Program-made: the position numbers and the translations under genes
Shown here: in pieces, positions 8,839 through 17,358 of the stretch
How positions within the stretch are numbered: position 1 is the stretch's first letter
How the letters are laid out: each line of letters begins with the position of its first letter
Assembly: GCA_020848435.1 (NCBI GenBank)
Contig: JADLAC010000024.1
Coordinates: forward strand, 1 to 64,000
Length of the DNA: 64,000 bases
Source of the DNA: Burkholderiales bacterium
GTDB lineage: Bacteria > Pseudomonadota > Gammaproteobacteria > Burkholderiales > WYBJ01
Direction of reading: 5' to 3'
The notes under the pieces: model-generated
What the model saw: the letters and a program-made list of their open reading frames with translations, nothing else
Told to the model about the DNA's origin: nothing
Databases searched by the model: none

Positions 8839-9648
8839 CTAGCTCTTGGCGTGCTTTTTCAGGAAGCGCAGCAGCTCCTGGGCACAACGATCGGGCACCG
8901 TATCGGTGATGTTGTGCGGCATCCCCTCCAGCAACACGAACTCGCAGTTGGGGATGATGCGCTCGAGCGATCGGTATTCTTCCGCGCTGTGCAATGGATC
9001 GCCGCCCGGCGCGACGGCGAGCACGGGGCAGCGTATGGCGGCGAGCGCCTGAGTCAGGTCCTGGCGCGCCATCAGCGGCACGAAGCGCGCGAGCGTGGCA
9101 ATCGACGTACGCTCGGCTTCCGTGACGAACCAGTCCACGAAGCCCGCCGGCGCACGCTCGAGATCCACCCGATCGCGAATGGTATCGCGCAGGAACCTGC
9201 CGAGTCCGTCGCGGCCGATGCGTGCGACCCAAGCGGCGTAATCGACGTTGCTCGTGCCCATGCCCGCGATCGCCGCGAAACACCCGAGCGTGGCGACGCG
9301 CTCGGGATGGCGGCTGGTGAACCCCTGCGAAATGTAGGCGCCGGCCGACGAGCCGGCAATGTGTACCTGGTCGAGCTCGAGGTGATCGACCAGCTCGCGG
9401 ATGTCCTGAATCAGGCGCTCGAACGTGATGTCTTCGGGACCGTGGGGCTCGGATTCGCCGTGACCGCGCAAGTCGATGCGCACCACGCGGAAATCGCGCG
9501 CGAGATGCGGCACCCAGGCGTAGAAACGCCGCGAGCTGCCCATGGCGGCGTGCACCAGCAGCAGCGTCTGAGCCTTGCGCCACGGATCGGTGAAGTCATC
9601 GACGGCGTACTTGAGCTTCAATCCATCTGAGGTGACGAACGATTCCAT
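8839..9648 (-). CDS. Alpha/beta hydrolase
   Basis: Protein of 269 aa. It shows LLVHAAMGSSR near the oxyanion hole, the nucleophile elbow AGSSAG, an acid region around VLAVAPGGDPLHS, and a His in EGMPHNITD. It resembles enol-lactonase-type hydrolases such as 3-oxoadipate enol-lactonase relatives, without being assignable. The ATG at 9648 follows AGGGAGA with 5 bases between, which settles the start; the frame is open for 32 more codons upstream. It is only distantly like the other hydrolase in this operon (GSSAG against DSTGG), so they probably act on different steps. Confidence 0.85.
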   Translation of the reverse strand: MESFVTSDGLKLKYAVDDFTDPWRKAQTLLLVHAAMGSSRRFYAWVPHLARDFRVVRIDLRGHGESEPHGPEDITFERLIQDIRELVDHLELDQVHIAGSSAGAYISQGFTSRHPERVATLGCFAAIAGMGTSNVDYAAWVARIGRDGLGRFLRDTIRDRVDLERAPAGFVDWFVTEAERTSIATLARFVPLMARQDLTQALAAIRCPVLAVAPGGDPLHSAEEYRSLERIIPNCEFVLLEGMPHNITDTVPDRCAQELLRFLKKHAKS

Positions 9649-9757
9649 GCTGGTCTCCCTGAAAACTCGGACGACGATGCCTCGAGCGTGACTCCCGATT
9701 CGCGCGCTCGGCCCGCGGGCGTCGGCGCCAATGCGCGAGCGCACCTGCCCTAGCTAG

Positions 9758-10309
9758 CTAGCCTTCGCGTTCCTTGCGCTTGGCGAGCGTCGATTCGGGC
9801 TCGAGCTCGACTCGGAAGGCATTCATGATCGAGCCGAGCGCGACGAAGTAAGCGGCGATCAAGGTGAGATCGGTGATCTGCCGATCGGAGAACTGCTCCT
9901 TGAGCGCGGCGAAGGTGCCGTCGGCGACATTGCCGAGGCTCGCGAACTCCTGTGCGTAGCGCACCGCCGCCTGCTCTGCGGCGCTGAGCGTCGGGGCGAG
10001 TTTTCCCGCCTTCAGTTGGCGCAGCTCCTCCTCGGTCACCCCGGCCTTGAGCGCGTGCGGATAGTGATGCACCCAGCCGTACTCGATCCCGCGCGCAATG
10101 CCCAGAATGGCCAGCTCGCGCGTGCGCCCCGGCACTTTGACTTCGTAGCGGACATATTCGCCCAAGGTCGCGAAGCGTTCGAGCCCCACGGGCGCGTGGC
10201 TCAGGCTCGCCAGGATGTTGGAGACATAGCCGCGCGTGCGGGTGATCCGATCGTACGTCTGCTGCAGGACCGCGTCCTGGCTCGCATCTGCCGGGTTCAT
10301 TCTGCTCAT
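9758..10309 (-). CDS. Carboxymuconolactone decarboxylase-family protein without CxxC
   Basis: Protein of 183 aa. The family core is RELAILGIARGIEYGWVHHYPHALKAG: the Glu65 and His cluster (81, 82, 85) are present, while the CxxC of AhpD peroxidases is absent. C-terminal helices (SDRQITDLTLIAAYFVALGSIMNAF) also fit. AAGGAA lies 7 bases before the ATG at 10309. It is the first gene of the leftward operon and divergent from the LysR gene, so it is the most likely direct target of that regulator. Possible roles are decarboxylation or peroxide-independent chemistry on a ring-derived acid. Confidence 0.82.
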   Translation of the reverse strand: MSRMNPADASQDAVLQQTYDRITRTRGYVSNILASLSHAPVGLERFATLGEYVRYEVKVPGRTRELAILGIARGIEYGWVHHYPHALKAGVTEEELRQLKAGKLAPTLSAAEQAAVRYAQEFASLGNVADGTFAALKEQFSDRQITDLTLIAAYFVALGSIMNAFRVELEPESTLAKRKEREG

Positions 10310-10370
10310 GTCGACTGTTCCTTGAAACGTGGATGCTGCCGGGTCGCACCGGGTGAGGCACCTGGGTCTC

Positions 10371-10488
10371 GACCTTGGTCCGACCCCACTCTGGTCCTAC
10401 CTTGGTCCGACCGCACTCTGGGACCCCACTCTGGTCACGCCACCCTGGTCCTGGTCCTGGTCCGACCCCGACCCTGGTCCGACCCTGG
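10371..10488. repeat. C-rich direct repeat cluster in a divergent promoter region
   Basis: A 23-base unit starting ACCTTGGTCCGACC occurs at 10372-10394 and again at 10399-10421 with one mismatch (period 27). Partial copies GACCCCACTCTGGTC and several CCTGGTC/CCGACCC pieces continue to 10488. The cluster lies between the divergent CMD-family and LysR genes. The bases resemble repeats of the GGGTCnGACC type found between genes in some environmental Betaproteobacteria, but I cannot assign a named family. There are no regular unique spacers, so this is not a CRISPR array. Confidence 0.7.
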
Positions 10489-10522
10489 ATAATGCACAAT
10501 GCCTCGCCGGCACACAAATGAC

Positions 10523-10539
10523 GCAGCTACAATAGCTGC
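10523..10539. promoter_or_regulatory. Palindrome between divergent LysR and catabolic genes, probable operator
   Basis: The sequence GCAGCTA-CAA-TAGCTGC is a perfect 7+3+7 palindrome. It contains TACAAT, which could be a -10 element towards the LysR gene at 10580. It lies 40 bases before that gene and about 210 before the divergent operon. LysR regulators commonly bind such sites between divergent genes; the pairing is inferred from position. Confidence 0.5.
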
Positions 10540-10579
10540 TATTCAAAAGTTGCATGAGTCGCCGGACCGAGGCGGCGCG

Positions 10580-11497
10580 ATGTCGCATCCCATGGATCTG
10601 AAGCAACTCGAATACTTCGTGCGCGTCGCCGAGCTGGGCAGCTTCACCAAGGCCGCCATGGTGATCTCGGTCGCGCAGCCTACCTTGAGCCGCCATGTGC
10701 GCCAGCTCGAGGTCGAGCTCAGGCACAACCTGTTCAATCGCAACGGCCGCGGCATCAGTCTGACCGATCAGGGCTCGCTCTTTCTCGCCCACGCCCGCGG
10801 CATTCTCGAGCAATGCGACCGAGCCCGGCAGCAGCTCGATTACATGGAGGATACGCCGACCGGCCGGGTCGTGATCGGGGTACCACCAATCGTCGGCCGG
10901 GTGCTCACCACGCACCTCGCCGGCACCTTTCGCGAGCGCTTTCCCCACGCTTCGCTTGCCATCATCGAAGGCAAGAGTTGGTCGATCCAGGAATGGCTGG
11001 TCCACGGGCGCGTCGACATCGGCGTGTGGTACAGCCCCGCGCCGTCGCCGCACATCGAAATCACGCCGCTGATCGAAAAGCACCTGTGGCTCATCTCGCC
11101 CGCCGGCGCCCTGCCCGACGACGCGACCGTCGATGTACGCGACCTCGGCCGCTTTCCGTTGATTTTGCCGAGTCAACCGAGCACGCAGCGCTCGCTCATG
11201 GAGGCCGCGGCCGCCAAGGCCGGAACCCAGCTCAACGTCCATCTGGAAGTCGACGGTTCGAGCTTCATCCTGGAGTTGGTCAACCAGGGCCATGGCCATA
11301 CGACGCTGCCGCGCTACGTCATGCAGGAAAGCAGCTACGCCGGCCGGCTGCAAGCGAATCTCATCGTGCGCCCCGAGCTTACGACGACGCTGTGTTACGC
11401 CGTCTCTTCGCAGCGCCCGATGACGCGGCTTGCGCAGGCGACGGCCGATCTCATCGAAACCTACTTGAGCGCGGACTCGGAATTCGCTGCCCGCTGA
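10580..11497 (+). CDS. LysR-family transcriptional regulator
   Basis: Protein of 305 aa. The N-terminal winged helix-turn-helix (LKQLEYFVRVAELGSFTKAA, then QPTLSRHVRQLE) is typical, followed by a substrate-binding domain (GRVVIGVPP through RLAQATADL). Similarity of the core to the NAC/CynR-like group is only general. GAGG lies 7 bases before the ATG at 10580; an in-frame ATG follows four codons later. The gene is divergent from the CMD/hydrolase/Bug/MmgE operon, the classical position of a LysR activator responding to a pathway intermediate. Its 3' end overlaps the convergent hyuB gene by 37 bases. Confidence 0.93.
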   Translation: MSHPMDLKQLEYFVRVAELGSFTKAAMVISVAQPTLSRHVRQLEVELRHNLFNRNGRGISLTDQGSLFLAHARGILEQCDRARQQLDYMEDTPTGRVVIGVPPIVGRVLTTHLAGTFRERFPHASLAIIEGKSWSIQEWLVHGRVDIGVWYSPAPSPHIEITPLIEKHLWLISPAGALPDDATVDVRDLGRFPLILPSQPSTQRSLMEAAAAKAGTQLNVHLEVDGSSFILELVNQGHGHTTLPRYVMQESSYAGRLQANLIVRPELTTTLCYAVSSQRPMTRLAQATADLIETYLSADSEFAAR

Positions 11498-13293
11498 CGG
11501 CCGCGTTCGAGCCGATCGAACGCGGCGCCGCGATCGAAGGGCGCGCTTGCCGCGGGCATGGCCGCCCGCAAGCGCGTGGTCGCCGCCTCGTCGAGCGCGC
11601 GCCCGCTGCCATCGAGCACCACGCCGTAGTCGGCGCGCGCGGCCTCGATCGTGACGAAGCCGTCCAGGACATCGCCCAGCACGCGGCTCGGCTCGCGCTC
11701 GAAGGGATTGCCGTAGCCGCCGCCGCCGCTGGTGATCACGCGCAACACCTCGCCGCGCGCGAGCAGCACGCCTTCGGCGAACCCCGGCACCGAGCGCTCG
11801 CCGGGCTGGCCCGGATTGACGACGATCCGCCCGGGACGCGCGGCGCAGCCGCCGGCCACGCCCCACGCCGGGGTCTTCTGGTTGCCCATGCGCGTGGCCA
11901 CCATCACTTTCTCGGCCAGGATGCGATAGTCGCGCACGATCCCCACGCCGCCCCGAAAACGCCCCGGACCGCCCGAATCGGGCTGGATGGCGTAGCGTTC
12001 GATGCGCATCGGATACGCGCCTTCGAGGAACTCGATCGGGTAATTCTTCTGCGTGCCGACGTAGATCACGTCCAGGCCGTCGGCATGAGGCCGGGCGCCC
12101 TGGCCCGCGCCGAGACCATCGGTGCAGAAGAAATGCTCGCCCGGCTTCGCGTCCAGCGCGTGGAAGATGACGATCACGTAGTCGGGCGAGCCCGCCGGCG
12201 TATTGCCCGGCGCGGCTTGCGCGAAGACCCCGAGCGCGGCGTTGGCGAACCGCCATAGCGTGTGCGCCCGCAGGCCGAGCGGCGCCGGGCGAATCGGCTG
12301 GAGAATGCTGCCGCTGCGCAGCCGTACTTCGCCGATCGGCCGGAAAGCACCGCTGTTCTGGTTCACCGTGCCGTCCAGGTTCACCAGGAAGCGGGAGAAG
12401 ATCATGCGGCAGCAATCCGGGTGCATGAGGTAGTTGATCGGCCCGCGCGCCTGGTCGTCGCTGCCGGTGCAATCGACCAGCTCGACGCCCTCGGCACCGA
12501 ACTCGACTTCGACCTCGACCCGATAGGGCTGGTCCGTGACGCAGTCGTTGTCGACGTAGTCGGCGAAGCGGTAGCGGCCGGGACGGACATGCGTGGCGAT
12601 GCACGAGCGCACCGCGCGCTCGGAGCGCGCTTGCAGCGCATCGAAGGCCGCTTCGACCTGCGCCTTGCCATAGCGCTCGAACAGCTCCAGCAAGCGGCTC
12701 TGCCCCAGCCGCGAGGCCGCCATCATCGCGCGCGTGTCGCCTTCGAGCATGTCCGGGAAACGCGAATTGCGCAGGATGGTGCGATACAGCTCGTCGTTCA
12801 GGCGGCCGCGATCGACGATGCGCACCTGCGGCACGACCACGCCTTCCTGAAAGATATCGGTCGCCTGCGGCGAGATGCTGCCCGGGCGCACTCCGCCGAC
12901 ATCCCAGAAGTGGCCGAAGCACAGCGAATAGCCGACGATGTCCTCGCCGAGGAATGCCGGTGCGATGAAGCACATGTCGGGCGAATGCGAAATGGCGCCA
13001 TGCAGGATGTAGGGATCGCTCGCCCAATAGACGTCGCCCGCGTGCATGCTCTGCGGCGGGTAGCGCTCGAAAATGGTTTCGAGCATGCCGGGGCCAGAGC
13101 GATCGTGCGTGGTGTAGAGGATGCGCGCCTTGCTGTCGGCGAGGCCCGAAAAGTGGTCGCCTTTCTCGCGGATGAACGGCGACATCGAGGTGCGCACCAT
13201 GAGCGCTTCCATCTCGTCGCCGCACGCCTTGAGCGCGCCCTTGACGATCTCCACCACGATCGGGTCGACGCCGAGCGGCTTGGCTGCATCCAC
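11461..13293 (-). CDS. hyuB: Hydantoinase B/oxoprolinase-type subunit
   Basis: Protein of 610 aa, normal for the HyuB family. Typical segments are VRTSMSPFIREKGDHFSG, GDVYWASDPYILHGAISHSPD, PDSGGPGRFRGGVG and TSGGGGYGNPFER near the C-terminus. With HyuA it would form an ATP-dependent enzyme that opens cyclic amides (hydantoin, 5-oxoproline) or carboxylates ketones. The start is GTG at 13293, sharing one base with the TAG stop of hyuA, with GGAGGT 7 bases upstream, so expression is coupled. Its substrate is unknown. A close paralogue lies at 52.8 kb. The 3' end overlaps the convergent LysR gene. Confidence 0.92.
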   Translation of the reverse strand: MDAAKPLGVDPIVVEIVKGALKACGDEMEALMVRTSMSPFIREKGDHFSGLADSKARILYTTHDRSGPGMLETIFERYPPQSMHAGDVYWASDPYILHGAISHSPDMCFIAPAFLGEDIVGYSLCFGHFWDVGGVRPGSISPQATDIFQEGVVVPQVRIVDRGRLNDELYRTILRNSRFPDMLEGDTRAMMAASRLGQSRLLELFERYGKAQVEAAFDALQARSERAVRSCIATHVRPGRYRFADYVDNDCVTDQPYRVEVEVEFGAEGVELVDCTGSDDQARGPINYLMHPDCCRMIFSRFLVNLDGTVNQNSGAFRPIGEVRLRSGSILQPIRPAPLGLRAHTLWRFANAALGVFAQAAPGNTPAGSPDYVIVIFHALDAKPGEHFFCTDGLGAGQGARPHADGLDVIYVGTQKNYPIEFLEGAYPMRIERYAIQPDSGGPGRFRGGVGIVRDYRILAEKVMVATRMGNQKTPAWGVAGGCAARPGRIVVNPGQPGERSVPGFAEGVLLARGEVLRVITSGGGGYGNPFEREPSRVLGDVLDGFVTIEAARADYGVVLDGSGRALDEAATTRLRAAMPAASAPFDRGAAFDRLERGRQRAANSESALK

Positions 13294-15380
13294 TAGCGCA
13301 CCTCCATGAGGATGTTGCCGTAATCGTCCATGCGTGCCGCATGGCCAGGCAGCACGAGCACGGTGGAAAAGCGCTGCTCGACGATCGCTGGTCCAATGCA
13401 GTGCCAGCCCGGAGAAAGCTGGTCGAAATCGTAAATGGGTGTTTCGACCGAACCGTTGCCGCGGCCGAAGTACACGGGCCGCGACGATGCGCCGAGCGCG
13501 CTTTCCGGGCGCTGCGCTCGAGGGTGCAGCACGAGCTTCGGCAGACGGCCGTAGGCGGTCACGCCGATGTTGACCAGCTCGACCGCCAGCTCGCGCGAGG
13601 ACCAGGCGTATTGACGCTCGTGCGCCTGGTGGAAGCGCGCCTTCAAGGTGTCGATGTCGGCATCAGTCAAGGGCGCGGCACGCTCGCCGGCCGCCTGCGC
13701 GTCATCGCTCAGGCGCACCGTGAGCTCGTAACCCTGGTGCACATAGCGCAAGCCGGCGGTGCGCACCAGCGTCGCGGTCGAGGGCTCTACGCCTTCGGCG
13801 CGAATCCAGGCCTGCGCGCGCGCTTCCAGCGCGGCAAGCGCGGCATTGAGCCTGCTCAAGTCGTGCTTGCTCCGCGCCTGCATGACCGTCTGGACGAAAT
13901 CGGTCTTGAGATCGGTGGCGAGCAGCCCCAAGGTGGACAGCAGTCCCGCGCTCGCCGGCACGATCACCCTTGGGATGCCGAGCAGCTCGGCGAGCCGGCC
14001 GGCGTGCAGCGCGCCACCGCCGCCGCCGGCCACCAGCGCGAACTTGCGCGGATCGTAGCCGCGCTCGACCGAGACCGCGCGAATGGCGGCGGCCATGTTG
14101 TTGTTGAGCAGCTCGATCACGCCCTCGGCCGCCGCCTCGAGCGTGAGCCCCAACGGCTGGGCGACCTTCTTGGCGATGACCTGGCGCGCCAGCGAGACCT
14201 CGAGCGCGATTTCCCCGCCGAGCTGCGCCGGGGAGCGCCCGAGCACGAGGTTCGCGTCGGTCACGGTCGCTTCGCTGCCGCCGCGGCCATAGCAGGCGGG
14301 GCCGGGCTCGGCACCGGCGCTTTGCGGCCCGACGCTCAGGTTTCCGCTCGCGCCGACGCGCGCGATCGAGCCGCCGCCGGCGCCGATCGTGTGCACGTCC
14401 ACCATGGGCACGTGCAGCGGCAGCGCGGAGATCTCGCCGCCGGCGCTGATCGCCGGCTGCCCGCCTTGCGACAGGCAGATGTCGGCCGACGTGCCGCCCA
14501 CGTCGATCGATATGACATCGGGCTCGCCGGCGGCCTGTCCGACCAGGATCGCACCCACCACGGCCGCGGCCGGACCGGACAGCGCGGTATGAATCGGCTG
14601 GCTCGCCGCGGCGCGCGCGCTGTACATGCCGCCGTTCGACTTCATGATGCGTAGCGGCGCCGCAACCCCCATGGCCTCGAGCCGCGCTTCGAGGCGCTGG
14701 TGATACCCGGCGACCTTGGGCAGCACATAGGCATTCAACACCGTGGCGGTGGTGCGCTCGTATTCGCGAAATACCGGCAGCACTTCGGCCGAGAGCGAGC
14801 ACGGCACGCCGGGCAGCGCCTCGCTCGCCAGTGTCTTCACGCGCTGCTCCGACTGGGCGTTGGCGTAAGAATGGAGCAGGCATACCGCGAGCGATTCCAC
14901 CCCGTCCGCGCGCAGCGCCGCCAAGGCCCGCCGGCAGCCTTCCTCGTCCAGCGCTTGCGCCACCGAGCCATCGGGATTCAAGCGCTCGCCCACTTCCTGG
15001 ATGCGCCGCGGCGGCACCAGCCGCTCGGGCCGCACCCAGGTGTAGGGATAGGCATCCTTGGCGATGTCGTGGCGACCGATGTGCAACACGTAGCGGCAGC
15101 CTTCGGTCGTGATGAGGCCGACCACGGCGCCCTTGCGCTCGAGGATCGCGTTGGTGGCGACGGTGGTGCCATGAAACACCCCGTCGATATCGCTCGCCGC
15201 GATGCCCGCTTGCTTCAGCACGCGCCGGATGTCCGCGGCAAAAGCTTCGGACTGGTCGGCCGGCGTGGTCGGCACCTTGACTTGCCAGATGCGCCCGTCG
15301 GTGCGATTGGCGAGCGTGATGTCGGTGAAGGTGCCACCGATGTCCACGGCGATGGCGTAGCCGGTATCGACGTGGCTCAT
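13293..15380 (-). CDS. hyuA: Hydantoinase A/oxoprolinase-type ATP-binding subunit
   Basis: Protein of 695 aa. The ATPase phosphate-binding motif is DIGGTFTD (residues 13-20), repeated in the second lobe as DVGGTSADICLS; GAGGGSIA and AGGGGGALHAG follow. HyuA binds ATP and activates the carbonyl of a cyclic amide or ketone for HyuB. The ATG at 15380 overlaps the stop of the upstream dehydrogenase-like gene as ATGA. Open frame continues upstream inside that gene and is not part of the protein. The protein is very similar to the product of the second hyuA gene at 50.7 kb, so the two sets are a duplication or were acquired from related sources. Confidence 0.93.
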   Translation of the reverse strand: MSHVDTGYAIAVDIGGTFTDITLANRTDGRIWQVKVPTTPADQSEAFAADIRRVLKQAGIAASDIDGVFHGTTVATNAILERKGAVVGLITTEGCRYVLHIGRHDIAKDAYPYTWVRPERLVPPRRIQEVGERLNPDGSVAQALDEEGCRRALAALRADGVESLAVCLLHSYANAQSEQRVKTLASEALPGVPCSLSAEVLPVFREYERTTATVLNAYVLPKVAGYHQRLEARLEAMGVAAPLRIMKSNGGMYSARAAASQPIHTALSGPAAAVVGAILVGQAAGEPDVISIDVGGTSADICLSQGGQPAISAGGEISALPLHVPMVDVHTIGAGGGSIARVGASGNLSVGPQSAGAEPGPACYGRGGSEATVTDANLVLGRSPAQLGGEIALEVSLARQVIAKKVAQPLGLTLEAAAEGVIELLNNNMAAAIRAVSVERGYDPRKFALVAGGGGGALHAGRLAELLGIPRVIVPASAGLLSTLGLLATDLKTDFVQTVMQARSKHDLSRLNAALAALEARAQAWIRAEGVEPSTATLVRTAGLRYVHQGYELTVRLSDDAQAAGERAAPLTDADIDTLKARFHQAHERQYAWSSRELAVELVNIGVTAYGRLPKLVLHPRAQRPESALGASSRPVYFGRGNGSVETPIYDFDQLSPGWHCIGPAIVEQRFSTVLVLPGHAARMDDYGNILMEVR

Positions 15381-16426
15381 AGCTGCTCCACCAGCTCGGC
15401 CGCGGGTTGCAGCTCGCCGCGCTCGATGCGCTGCACCAGCGCGGTCACGGCGGCGTGGGTCGGCGCCGCGATGCCGGCCTCCTCGCCCTTGGCGGCAACG
15501 AAGCCGTTCATGAATTCGATCTCGGTGCGCCGGCCCTTGGCGAGGTCCTGCGCCGTGCCCGAGCGGCCTTCGCCGGTGCGGCGCTTGGTGGCTGCCAGCA
15601 TGGCGGCTTCGACTTGGGCGAACGCGCCGGGCTCGCCCTGTGCCGCGGCGAGCCAACGTTCGGCTTCCATGCCCCGAATGTTCTCCAGCTCGAAACCCAA
15701 AGCGATGCCGATGCGAATCGCCTCGGCCGCGAGCTTCACTTGAATCCGGCGGCTCGGCGCCCATTCGGTCATCGCATTCAAGCTCATCCCCAGCACGCCG
15801 CACAGCCCGGTGGTCATGGTATTGGCGACGAGCTTCGACCAGCGTTCGCCCCATAGATTGGTGGTGACCTTGGCGCTATCCACGCACCGCAGTAGCGCGG
15901 CGATGGCCTGCGCGCGCTCGGTCGCCAAGCCGGTCATCTCGCCCACGCGAAATACCGTGTAGCCCGCGCCGCCCGGCAGTTGCGTGCGTACGATATGTCC
16001 GGGTGCGACCGCTTCCACCGCGATCATGCTGGCGATGCAGCCGAGCGTTCGGCCCCAGCCCACGATGCCGGCGACCTGTTCCTCCACCAGGCTGTTCTGC
16101 ATCGTGACCACGACACCGGTAGGCGCAAGATAGGGCTTGATCAATGCGCTCGCCCAGGCCGTGTCGTAGAGCTTCATGCAGATGAATGCAAGATCGATCG
16201 GCCGCGCCGCCAATCGCTGCGCTTCGGTGATGTGCAGGGCGGCGACCCGCACCCGGCGCTCGCCTTCGGTGCCGCCGAGCAGCATGCCTTCGCGCTTGAT
16301 ACGCTCGATATGCTCGGGCCAGGGATCGATCAAGGTGACATCGTGGCCGGCGTTCGCGATGCCCGCGCCGACATAGCCGCCGACCGCACCGGCGCCGACA
16401 AACGCGATCCGCCTGCCGATCGCCAT
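15377..16426 (-). CDS. Ketopantoate reductase (ApbA/PanE) family protein
   Basis: Protein of 349 aa. The N-terminal Rossmann motif GAGAVGGYVGAG binds NADP, and the C-terminal helical domain has the catalytic Lys/Asn arrangement (ERWSKLVANTM). It is about 50 residues longer than housekeeping PanE (around 300 aa) and sits inside a catabolic run, so it probably reduces another 2-keto acid or beta-keto compound. The start ATG at 16426 shares one base with the stop of the hydrolase upstream (TGATG), and its own stop overlaps hyuA. This tight packing suggests that its product is fed to, or comes from, the HyuAB reaction. Confidence 0.88.
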   Translation of the reverse strand: MAIGRRIAFVGAGAVGGYVGAGIANAGHDVTLIDPWPEHIERIKREGMLLGGTEGERRVRVAALHITEAQRLAARPIDLAFICMKLYDTAWASALIKPYLAPTGVVVTMQNSLVEEQVAGIVGWGRTLGCIASMIAVEAVAPGHIVRTQLPGGAGYTVFRVGEMTGLATERAQAIAALLRCVDSAKVTTNLWGERWSKLVANTMTTGLCGVLGMSLNAMTEWAPSRRIQVKLAAEAIRIGIALGFELENIRGMEAERWLAAAQGEPGAFAQVEAAMLAATKRRTGEGRSGTAQDLAKGRRTEIEFMNGFVAAKGEEAGIAAPTHAAVTALVQRIERGELQPAAELVEQL

Positions 16427-17358
16427 CACGACATGCGCTCGGCTGCGCCGCGCACGCCGTTCGCCGCGGGCGCGTCGAGCTCGAAGAAGCGAGCGATTTC
16501 GCGCGCGAGCCGCTGCGGCTGATCGTATTGCACCATATGCCCCGCCCCGGCGATCTCGGTCTCCGACCAGCGGCCGAAACACGCCTTGCGGCGCGCGAAG
16601 TCCTCGGGATGCTCGACGCAATGCCTGGTGAAATGCGAAGCCTCGCCCCAGACGTAGCGCACCTCCGCCGTGATCTTGCGCCAATACGCCATCGCTTGCG
16701 GCACGCTCACCGGCACGCCTTCCTTTTCGCGCGGAAAAAACGCGCTCGCCAGGCGCCACTTGCCGTCGTCGCCGCGCTGCGCCCATTCGCGAGCGAGGAA
16801 GCGCGCGCGCTCAAGCGTGAGCCGCGGGTTGTTTCGGTCCAGGCTGGCCGCGACCTGGTCGAGCGTTTCATAGCCTTTCGCCCCCCGGCGTTCGCGCTGC
16901 TCGCCGAGCCAGGCTGCACACGTGGCGATGCCTTGATCGAGATCCCCGCTCGCGAAGCTAAAGCCGAGCCCTTCGACGCTCATCAGGCGGCGCACCCGCT
17001 CGGGGCGCGCGCCCGCGTACAGGCAGGCGACGTTGCCGCCGCGGCTGTGGCCGACGATGTCGGCTGCTTCCCCTGGCGAAAGCGCTTCGAGCAGCACATC
17101 GAGATCCGCGACGTAATCCGGAAACCAGTGGCAATACGCCAGCTCGGAGCGGCCCGCGCCGCACCAGTCGGGCGCGACGCAGTACCTGCCGGCGGGCAAC
17201 GCATCGACGACGAACTGGAACGAGGCCGACGTATCCATCGCGCCGTGCAGGAAGAAGAGCGCGGGCGCAGCTTCCTCGCCCCAGGTGCGCAGATGATACT
17301 TGCGGCCGCGCACCGGCATGAACAGCGACTTGCTCGGTGTCATGGGTTTCGCCGTCAC
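16426..17358 (-). CDS. Alpha/beta hydrolase
   Basis: Protein of 310 aa. LFFLHGAMD marks the oxyanion hole, GHSRGG the nucleophile elbow, and GAGHMVQYDQP carries the late His. PDWCGAGRS resembles the epoxide-hydrolase/haloalkane-dehalogenase-like subgroup, but the elbow Ser points to a hydrolase with a serine nucleophile. The start is taken as GTG at 17358, overlapping the enoyl-CoA hydratase stop by 4 bases; an ATG at 17343 is the alternative. It is part of the overlapping gene chain that leads to hyuA and hyuB. Confidence 0.83.
   Translation of the reverse strand: MTAKPMTPSKSLFMPVRGRKYHLRTWGEEAAPALFFLHGAMDTSASFQFVVDALPAGRYCVAPDWCGAGRSELAYCHWFPDYVADLDVLLEALSPGEAADIVGHSRGGNVACLYAGARPERVRRLMSVEGLGFSFASGDLDQGIATCAAWLGEQRERRGAKGYETLDQVAASLDRNNPRLTLERARFLAREWAQRGDDGKWRLASAFFPREKEGVPVSVPQAMAYWRKITAEVRYVWGEASHFTRHCVEHPEDFARRKACFGRWSETEIAGAGHMVQYDQPQRLAREIARFFELDAPAANGVRGAAERMS

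Noticed and set aside
9749-9762. TAGCTAGCTAG run as an attachment or recombination site
   Set aside because: Too short, no second copy seen, and it contains the stop codon of the CMD-family gene; no integrase gene is nearby.
10371-10488. Possible CRISPR array
   Set aside because: Only two near-identical 23-base units with a 4-base gap, then partial copies; no spacers of regular length and no cas genes.
10397-13396. Open frame of 999 codons on the minus strand
   Set aside because: It lies in a different frame from hyuB, is extremely Arg-rich, and reads through the C-rich repeats and antisense to the LysR gene. It has no family motif in its length; hyuB and the LysR gene explain the region.
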